From Oscillospiraceae bacterium (lineage in GTDB: Bacteria; Bacillota; Clostridia; Oscillospirales; Ruminococcaceae), in contig JAISLD010000022.1 in the NCBI GenBank assembly GCA_031260665.1, positions 1 through 64,000 of the forward strand: a DNA stretch of 64,000 nucleotides. The letters are read 5' to 3'. The notes below the pieces were generated by a model. The model saw only the letters and a program-made list of their open reading frames with translations, was not told where the DNA came from and did not search any database. Both the position numbers and the translations under genes were made by a program. Shown piece by piece: positions 57,825-64,000 of this stretch. Every line of letters starts with the position of its first letter. Position 1 is the first letter of the stretch.

Positions 57825-58946
57825 TTAACTGGTGTAACCAAACAGTTTTTCTAAGAAAGTCTTTTTCTTTATAGGCGTGGTGTCATCAACTGCCGCGACA
57901 AGGTTGACTGAGTGTAGCGGCTTCCCCTTGAACGTCACAGTCACGGTGCCCGCGTAGTCGCCCTTTTTATACCCGGCGTATAAAAAGGACTTGAGTTTAT
58001 ACTGATAGGCGATATACGGCATCTCGGATTCGGCAAGCGGAAGAATTATCGGTTCGGTGAGGCTTACAGGCACGTTTGTTTTTCCGTCCGCTGATTTCGC
58101 GAATATGTCGCGTGTGTCAAACCAGACCTCACGGGGCTTCACCACCTCGAACCCGTAGTCGAACATTTTTCGCTGGTCCTCCCAGTCGTCGGGTGCGTTA
58201 AGCGTCACGGCAATCAGCCGCACGCCGTCACGCTCCGCCGCACCGACCAGCGTTCGCCTTGCGTCGTCAGTGAACCCTGTTTTCACGCCCACCGCCCCGT
58301 CATAGAGCGACAACAGCTTGTTGTTATTCTTTAACTTACGGGTGTAAGGTGGGTTGCCGTACTTCAGCGTCGCGGTTTTCGCTGAAACAATCTCGCGGAA
58401 GTCCGCGTTCTTCATCGCCGCAACTGTGAGCAAAGCCAAGTCGTACGCACTTGAATAATGCCCCTCCTCATCTAATCCGTGAGGGTTTGCAAAGTGCGTG
58501 TTCTCCAGCCCAAGCTCCGCGGCTCGCTTGTTCATCAGCTTCACAAACAGCTTTTCGCTACCGCTGACACTGACCGCGGCAGCAGAAGCCGCGTCATTCC
58601 CCGACGGCAGCAGTATACCATATAAAAGGGCGCGCCGCGTCACGATGTCGCCCTCACGCAGACCCATTGACGTGCCGCCTATCTTGATAGCGAGTGCGTC
58701 CACCACGAACGGCAAGTCAAGGTTGCCAGCTTCAAGCAGAAGCAGAGCGGTCATTATTTTTGTCACCGAAGCGATAGAACGCCGCTCATGTTCGTTCTTT
58801 CCGCCGATTATTGTCCCTGTGACGGTGTTAATCAGCACTGCGGACTTCGCCGAAAGACTCGGCACAGTCGCCTCCGCTCCACAGTTAAACAGCGAGCCGA
58901 CAAAAACTGAACAAGCGACAAGCAAAGCGATACATCTTCTTATTAT
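57825..58946 (-). CDS. D-alanyl-D-alanine carboxypeptidase (DacF/DacB-like)
   Basis: RRSIASVTKIMTALLLLE (SxxK), PSGNDAA (SxN), VKTGFT (KTG). Confidence 0.94.
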   Translation of the reverse strand: MIRRCIALLVACSVFVGSLFNCGAEATVPSLSAKSAVLINTVTGTIIGGKNEHERRSIASVTKIMTALLLLEAGNLDLPFVVDALAIKIGGTSMGLREGDIVTRRALLYGILLPSGNDAASAAAVSVSGSEKLFVKLMNKRAAELGLENTHFANPHGLDEEGHYSSAYDLALLTVAAMKNADFREIVSAKTATLKYGNPPYTRKLKNNNKLLSLYDGAVGVKTGFTDDARRTLVGAAERDGVRLIAVTLNAPDDWEDQRKMFDYGFEVVKPREVWFDTRDIFAKSADGKTNVPVSLTEPIILPLAESEMPYIAYQYKLKSFLYAGYKKGDYAGTVTVTFKGKPLHSVNLVAAVDDTTPIKKKTFLEKLFGYTS

Positions 58947-59024
58947 CATAGCAATCTCACGCACTCCCACATTCTCTGACAAGGACGAGTTCACATTTAA
59001 TTATATAGAAAGTGCAGCCCGATT

Positions 59025-59768
59025 ATGAAAACAAGAATACAAAAACTGATTGCCGAAAGCGGCTACTGCTCGCGTCGACACGCCGAGGATTATATCGCGG
59101 CGGGTGCGGTGAAAGTGAACGGCAAGGTCGTGACGGTCGGCGATAAAGCCGAGCAATCAGATGTGATTACAGTTAATGGCGAGCGTATCGCCAAGGCGCC
59201 GACCGTGAAGCGATACATCAAACTTTACAAGCCACGCGGCTATGTCACAGCGTTGTCTGACCCGAACGGACAAGCAAAGAAGTTAATAACAGAACTAATC
59301 AAAGATGTGCCAGAACGCGTCTTTCCTGTCGGCAGGCTCGACAAAAACAGCGAGGGGCTTCTCCTCCTCACCAATGACGGCGAGTTTGAAAACAACATAA
59401 CCCACCCGTCACGCAAGGTGAAGAAAACTTATCGCGTCACTGTCCCGTCCGATGTCCCCGACAGTTTGATTGACAAGCTGTCGGCAGGTGTTGACATAGG
59501 CGGCGATATCACCGCTCCCTGCGAAGTCACGAAGCTGTCTGCTGAATCGGGTCGTTCGGTGCTTCGCTTTGTCATCACCGAGGGGAAGAACCGACAGATT
59601 CGCCGAATGTGCGAGGCGGTTGGTCTTGAGGTGTCGCGGCTCAAGCGAACGTCAGTCGGCGGTGTCAAACTTGGTATGCTGCAACCGGGCAAATACGTCG
59701 ATTTAACCAAAGAAGAGCTGCGTTTGCTCGGCGTTTTCACGGCAGGAAACAAAAAAACAAGACGATAA
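59025..59768 (+). CDS. rluB: RluB-like 23S rRNA pseudouridine synthase
   Basis: S4 domain RIQKLIAESGYCSRRHAEDYI; VGRLDKNSEGLLLLTNDGE; EGKNRQIRRMCEAVGLEV. Confidence 0.93.
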   Translation: MKTRIQKLIAESGYCSRRHAEDYIAAGAVKVNGKVVTVGDKAEQSDVITVNGERIAKAPTVKRYIKLYKPRGYVTALSDPNGQAKKLITELIKDVPERVFPVGRLDKNSEGLLLLTNDGEFENNITHPSRKVKKTYRVTVPSDVPDSLIDKLSAGVDIGGDITAPCEVTKLSAESGRSVLRFVITEGKNRQIRRMCEAVGLEVSRLKRTSVGGVKLGMLQPGKYVDLTKEELRLLGVFTAGNKKTRR

Positions 59769-59815
59769 TGTTTTTTCAGAAACAACAAAGCCAAAGCAAC
59801 AAAGAGGTGCCATAA

Positions 59816-60376
59816 TTGCTGATATTAGCGAGCCAGTCGCCGCGACGCCGCGAACTGCTTAAGATAATCACCGACAAATTCTCGGTGATTCCGTCAGACG
59901 CCGACGAGTCGTTCCCACCGGGTTCGCCGCCCTCAATGGCTGCCGAACTCATCGCAATGGCAAAAGCCGACAAGATAGCGGCGAGTTTCCCGTCCGACAC
60001 CGTGATAGGCGCGGACACCCTTGTCGTAATTGACGGACAGATTCTCGGCAAACCGAAAGACACAAAAGACGCCATGCGTATGCTTCAGCTGCTTTCGGGC
60101 AAGACACACGAGGTCGTGACGGGTGTCGCTGTCCTTGTCGCGTGCAAGAGAACCGTGTTCTACGAAAGCACACTTGTGACGTTTCGCAAGTTGTCGGCAA
60201 GTGACATCGACGAATACACGGCTACAGGCGACCCGCTTGACAAGGCGGGAGCGTATGGAATCCAAGGACCGGGCGCACTGCTCGTCAAGGGAATCAACGG
60301 CGATTTCTACAATGTTATGGGCTTGCCGATTGCTCGGCTTTCTGTTGAACTCCGTCAACTCGGCGTGAAGTTTTGA
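59816..60376 (+). CDS. maf: Maf-family nucleotide pyrophosphatase
   Basis: LILASQSPRRRELLKI, IGADTLVVIDGQILGKPKD, DKAGAYGIQG; TTG start. Confidence 0.94.
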   Translation: MLILASQSPRRRELLKIITDKFSVIPSDADESFPPGSPPSMAAELIAMAKADKIAASFPSDTVIGADTLVVIDGQILGKPKDTKDAMRMLQLLSGKTHEVVTGVAVLVACKRTVFYESTLVTFRKLSASDIDEYTATGDPLDKAGAYGIQGPGALLVKGINGDFYNVMGLPIARLSVELRQLGVKF

Positions 60377-60416
60377 AAACATTGTGACGTTGTTATTCAT
60401 AATTTGTTCATATTTA

Positions 60417-60442
60417 GGCGGGTATATCCCGCCTTTTGTTCA
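60417..60442 (+). terminator. Terminator after maf
   Basis: ggcgggtatatcccgccttttgtt. Confidence 0.75.
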
Positions 60443-60669
60443 CTAAGTTGATGTTTTTCGCTAAAACATAAACAAAACCGCACTATTTTGCTGACTGTGA
60501 ACAATAATAAATAAGTCCAAGCCAATCACGCTCTGCGCCGTGTTTTGATGATGATTTCGCGGGAAATAAATAGTTTCATCACAACCTAAAGATTGAGATA
60601 ACTAATTTCACATCAGAGGAACGAAGAAACATTGTCAAAATGTTATTCAGAAAACGAAGTCAGCGCAAT

Positions 60670-60710
60670 ATAAAAACCTCTCTTGAGATTAAGAGAGGTT
60701 TTTATATTTG
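60670..60710 (-). terminator. Terminator after hybrid histidine kinase
   Basis: aaaaacctctctt-gagatt-aagagaggttttt. Confidence 0.8.
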
Positions 60711-60763
60711 GTTCGCGGAGATTCCGCTACCGCGGTAGCGGCAAGGGCTTGGATACGTTGAAG

Positions 60764-62368
60764 TTATTTCATTGTTCCACGGGCACCGAGGCCCCATTTG
60801 AACAACGCGGCTTTCATCTTCACGTCCTCAATCGGCTTCAGCAGAATGTCGTTGCACCCCGCGTTTCGCAGTTGCTTGTGTGATTCAGGCGTGACGTTCG
60901 CGGTCAAGGCGATTATCGGGATATTCTTGTAATGCTCTGATATGTGGCGCAGGTGCATTGTCGTTTCAAGCCCGTCCATTATCGGCATCATCTGGTCCAT
61001 AAACACGATGTCATAGTCTTTCTCGGCTGCCATATCAAGCGACTTTTGCCCCGAAGCGGCAAGGTCCGGCGTGATACCGTATTCCCCGAGAACAGCCTCC
61101 GCTACAATCAAGTTGACGTCAACATCGTCAACCACAAGCACACGAAGCCCCGTCAAGTCAAGCGGCGTGTCAAAATCAAAATCGTCCTCAACTTCGGGAG
61201 GCTCGGCTTCTTTGTACGGTATATAGACGCTGAACGCCGAGCCTTCGTTGTAAACGCTCTCCACACAAGCAAAGCCGCCCATTCCGCTTGCCATCTTGCC
61301 TGTAATAGCAAGTCCAAGCCCCGTGCCGACTACATTCTTGTTGCGGCGAAGGTCAAGCTGCTCAAACGGAGAGAAGAGCTTGCTCATATCCTCTTTCTTG
61401 ATGCCGATTCCTGTGTCGGTCACCGTGAAAGCGAGCATATCCTGTCGCAGGTAACGCTTGCCCGGCGCTTTTGCTCCCTTTGGCTCTTTACGCACACGCA
61501 GTTCGACAAAGCCGCAGGGCGTATACTTGACGGAATTTGACAACAAGTTGTTGAGGATTTGCCGCAGCTTATTCTCATCTGAGAAGAAGTATTTAGGCAG
61601 ATTTGCCGAGAAACGCGGCACAAGGATAAGCCCCTTTTGTTTCGCGGTCCACATCGATGTTTCGTAGATACCGCGAAGAAACTCGGGCAAATCAAACCCC
61701 GCAAAATCAAACTGCAACTTGCCCGACTCTATCTTAGAGAAGTCGAGTATATCGTTGATGATTGACAGCAGCGACTGTGACGAACGGCGCATATTCTCAA
61801 GATAGTTTTGCTGTCTTGCTGTCAGCGGCTCTTGCTTCACGGCGTTTTGCAGCCCGATAATCGCGTTCATCGGGGTGCGTATCTCGTGTGACATCGTGGC
61901 AAGAAACGCGGTCTTGGCGTTCGCAGCTTCCTCGGCTTTAAGTACAGCGGAATACATCGCGGTGACGTCGGTCAGCTTCACAAGTATCTCGCCGCCATTG
62001 AAGTCCTCGCTCAGCTTGATAAGCACGCACTCAAAGCGTTTGCCGCCGCGTCTCGCGTTTATCTCCATACGTGGCGAAAACGCGCCTTCGTTCAGCTTGG
62101 TCAGCAGTTCGGCGGTGCCGACCACCGATTGCTTGCCGAAAAACGTGGCAAGCACACTTGAGAAGTGTTTGCCGACAAGTTTGGTCGGGTCAACGATACC
62201 AAAGTGAGTTACGTAGCTTCGCGATACATACTGCACCGTGCCTTCTCTGTCGACAGTGAGGAAAAGAATGGCAAACGAGCTGATTAGTGAGCGAAGCCGA
62301 TTGTTTTCATCGCGCAGATGTTCAAGTTCTTCTGAATCCACTTGTGTGACCCTTTCTTTCAGGCACAA
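60764..62368 (-). CDS. Hybrid sensor histidine kinase (PAS + HisKA/HATPase + receiver)
   Basis: MSHEIRTPMNAIIGL (H-box), VTDTGIGIKKEDM, GTGLGLAIT, receiver VLVVDDVDVN...IVFMDQMMPIMDG...IIALTAN; soluble, no TM seen. Confidence 0.92.
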   Translation of the reverse strand: MCLKERVTQVDSEELEHLRDENNRLRSLISSFAILFLTVDREGTVQYVSRSYVTHFGIVDPTKLVGKHFSSVLATFFGKQSVVGTAELLTKLNEGAFSPRMEINARRGGKRFECVLIKLSEDFNGGEILVKLTDVTAMYSAVLKAEEAANAKTAFLATMSHEIRTPMNAIIGLQNAVKQEPLTARQQNYLENMRRSSQSLLSIINDILDFSKIESGKLQFDFAGFDLPEFLRGIYETSMWTAKQKGLILVPRFSANLPKYFFSDENKLRQILNNLLSNSVKYTPCGFVELRVRKEPKGAKAPGKRYLRQDMLAFTVTDTGIGIKKEDMSKLFSPFEQLDLRRNKNVVGTGLGLAITGKMASGMGGFACVESVYNEGSAFSVYIPYKEAEPPEVEDDFDFDTPLDLTGLRVLVVDDVDVNLIVAEAVLGEYGITPDLAASGQKSLDMAAEKDYDIVFMDQMMPIMDGLETTMHLRHISEHYKNIPIIALTANVTPESHKQLRNAGCNDILLKPIEDVKMKAALFKWGLGARGTMK

Positions 62369-62607
62369 AAGTTATACGAAATGGTTTTGCTTGTTATATC
62401 ACCGGTTAAACTCAAAGCGACTGCAAAAACGCTTTAGCGTTTATACTACATATTATTACAACTTCACGGGGAGTTACGTCTTGGCATAGGCACAAGTTGT
62501 TGATATTGTTTACAGCCTGTAAAGTTTGCCCCGTGGTTGCCGATATAAATTACATAGAGTCGAAACGGGGCGTGTTTTGACAAAACACATCTAAATAGGG
62601 GACTTAA

Positions 62608-62991
62608 ATGGTAACCACAGCGAAACCTAACATAAAGAATATAAAGAACGCTTACGTTGATTTTGAGAACAAGATTAGCTGTTGTGGGCGCGACTGCACG
62701 AAGTGCACGCATTTTCCGCACGATTGCACAGGGTGCAACACTCAACACGGCAGGGTGTTTTGGCTTGAATTCGTTGACGAAGTAATCTGCTCGATATACA
62801 ACTGCTGCCTTAACGGCAAAAACTTGCCCGACTGCGGTCTGTGTGACAAGCACCCGTGCTATCGTTATGACGAGAGCCAAGGGACAGACGGAATGAGCGG
62901 CGAGTTCAGCGGCAATGAGCTTGTCGTGGTGACGCCGTGTCAGATTGAAATTGTCGATACCGTGCCGTTTGAAAACAGCAAAGGCGCGTGA
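62608..62991 (+). CDS. Cys-rich DUF3795-like protein
   Basis: CCGRDCTKCTHFPHDCTGCN...CSIYNCCLNGKNLPDCGLCDKHPC. Confidence 0.7.
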   Translation: MVTTAKPNIKNIKNAYVDFENKISCCGRDCTKCTHFPHDCTGCNTQHGRVFWLEFVDEVICSIYNCCLNGKNLPDCGLCDKHPCYRYDESQGTDGMSGEFSGNELVVVTPCQIEIVDTVPFENSKGA

Positions 62992-63012
62992 CTTCGTAGT
63001 TTGATTTAATAG

Positions 63013-63088
63013 TGGTCTGCCCGGTCGGGGTCGAACCGACAGTCTTTGGAGTCGGAGTCCAATGCATTATCCATTGTGCTACAGGCAG
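63013..63088 (-). tRNA. tRNA-Arg (CCG anticodon)
   Basis: Minus strand CTGCCTG...TTGGA-CTCCGAC-TCCAA...GTCGG-TTCGACC-CCGAC-CGGGCAG-A-CCA; acceptor, anticodon and T stems pair; CCA encoded. Confidence 0.93.
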
Positions 63089-63180
63089 AAATGAGATGAC
63101 ATTTATATACTCGCAGTATACAACGTGCCCGACAAAACTCTCACGAATTTTGTCGGGCTGTTTGTTTTGATTTTGGTTCG

Positions 63181-63453
63181 TCAATCAGACGAATACGGGA
63201 TAAGCGCAAGTTGACGCGCACGTTTCACCGCAACGGTGAGTTCACGTTGGTGATAGGCGCAGGTGCCTGTCACACGGCGCGGCAGAATCTTCGAGCGTTC
63301 GCTCAAGCACTTGCGAAGCTTCGCGGTGTCTTTATAGTCGATAAACTCGGCACGGTCAGCGCAAAACTGGCAAACTTTTTTTCTTGCTCTCTTTATGGGG
63401 CGACCGCCCTGTGCACCATCGCTGCGAGAACGCGAATAAGATTTCTTTTCCAA
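63181..63453 (-). CDS. rpsR: 30S ribosomal protein S18
   Basis: [60 protein letters not shown]. Confidence 0.97.
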   Translation of the reverse strand: MEKKSYSRSRSDGAQGGRPIKRARKKVCQFCADRAEFIDYKDTAKLRKCLSERSKILPRRVTGTCAYHQRELTVAVKRARQLALIPYSSD

Positions 63454-63490
63454 TGTAGGTTCCTCCGAAAATAGTTAGAAGTTTTGAAGT

Positions 63491-64000
63491 TTAGAACGGA
63501 TAATCGTCGTCGTTACTGTCGGCTGCCGCCGCGAACGGCGTTGCGGGCGCGGCAGGCGAAGCGGGTGCCGCAGGTTCGGCGGGTGCGCCGCCATACGGGG
63601 CGTTCTGTCCGTAAAGCTGGCTTTGTTGAACAGGCGGCGCGGAAGCGGCGGCAGGTTGTGAGTTATAGCGGTTGTAGCCGCCATACGGTTGTTGTTGCTG
63701 TGACTGCTCACGGTTCGGCGTGTAACCGCCCGGTTCGTATCCGGCGGCGCGTTCCCCCGTGAACGACACGTTGTCGGCGACAATCTCAACGACGTCGCGT
63801 GTCATACCGTTTTTGTCGGTGTATTGCCGTGTAAGAAGTTCACCTTCGACAAGAATCATACGCCCTTTGCTGAAATACTTCGCAACAAACTCGGCGCGCT
63901 CACGCCAAACAACCACACTGAAGAAGTCGGCCTTTCTCTCCTCGCCTTTCGCTTGGAACTTTCTGTCCACGGCGATACGAAACGAGATAACGGCGACGCC
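63491..64000 (-). CDS. ssb: Single-stranded DNA-binding protein (5' end outside window)
   Basis: VDRKFQ...ADFFSVVVWRERAEFVAKYFSKGRMILVEGELLTRQYTDKNG; Gln/Pro/Gly linker and terminal DDDYPF tip; frame open to the window edge. Confidence 0.95.
   Translation of the reverse strand, partial: GVAVISFRIAVDRKFQAKGEERKADFFSVVVWRERAEFVAKYFSKGRMILVEGELLTRQYTDKNGMTRDVVEIVADNVSFTGERAAGYEPGGYTPNREQSQQQQPYGGYNRYNSQPAAASAPPVQQSQLYGQNAPYGGAPAEPAAPASPAAPATPFAAAADSNDDDYPF

Noticed and set aside
62520-62607. Riboswitch upstream of the DUF3795-like gene
   Set aside because: Two small hairpins present (gccccgt...acggggc and gtgttttgacaaaacac) but they match no riboswitch consensus I can recall; too weak to call
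63118-63170. Terminator between tRNA-Arg and rpsR
   Set aside because: Strong hairpin (gcccgacaaaa...ttttgtcgggc), but the T-tract lies on the + strand whereas both neighbours are on the minus strand; orientation does not fit a simple terminator call

Overview
Chromosomal, gene-dense segment of an endospore-forming Clostridia-type Firmicute (complete spoIIIAA-AH operon, ytfJ/gerW, DacF/DacB-like carboxypeptidase, scpAB). About 62 protein genes can be assigned, mostly housekeeping: aroE/aroK, glyA, pfkA, argS, proS, mfd, pcrA, rsmA, tsaD, rsmE, rpe, mecA, rpsR, ssb. There is one tRNA-Arg(CCG). I see no CRISPR array, transposase, integrase or phage genes. The most unusual items are: (1) a four-gene, translationally coupled cluster encoding only the membrane subunits RnfD-RnfE-RnfA plus a membrane-anchored glycoside-hydrolase-like protein. 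RnfB/C/G are absent, and by eye the RnfD flavinylation Thr and three of the four RnfA/E Fe-S cysteines are substituted. (2) A modular family of interspersed palindromic intergenic repeats, one copy of which supplies the aroK ribosome-binding site. (3) An ammonium transporter fused to a P-II domain that lacks Tyr51. (4) A ricT/yaaT gene split by a single -1 frameshift. (5) Several c-di-GMP/c-di-AMP signalling proteins, including a GGDEF-EAL protein with degenerate motifs. Assignments rest on reading the supplied translations and DNA by eye; no database search was run.
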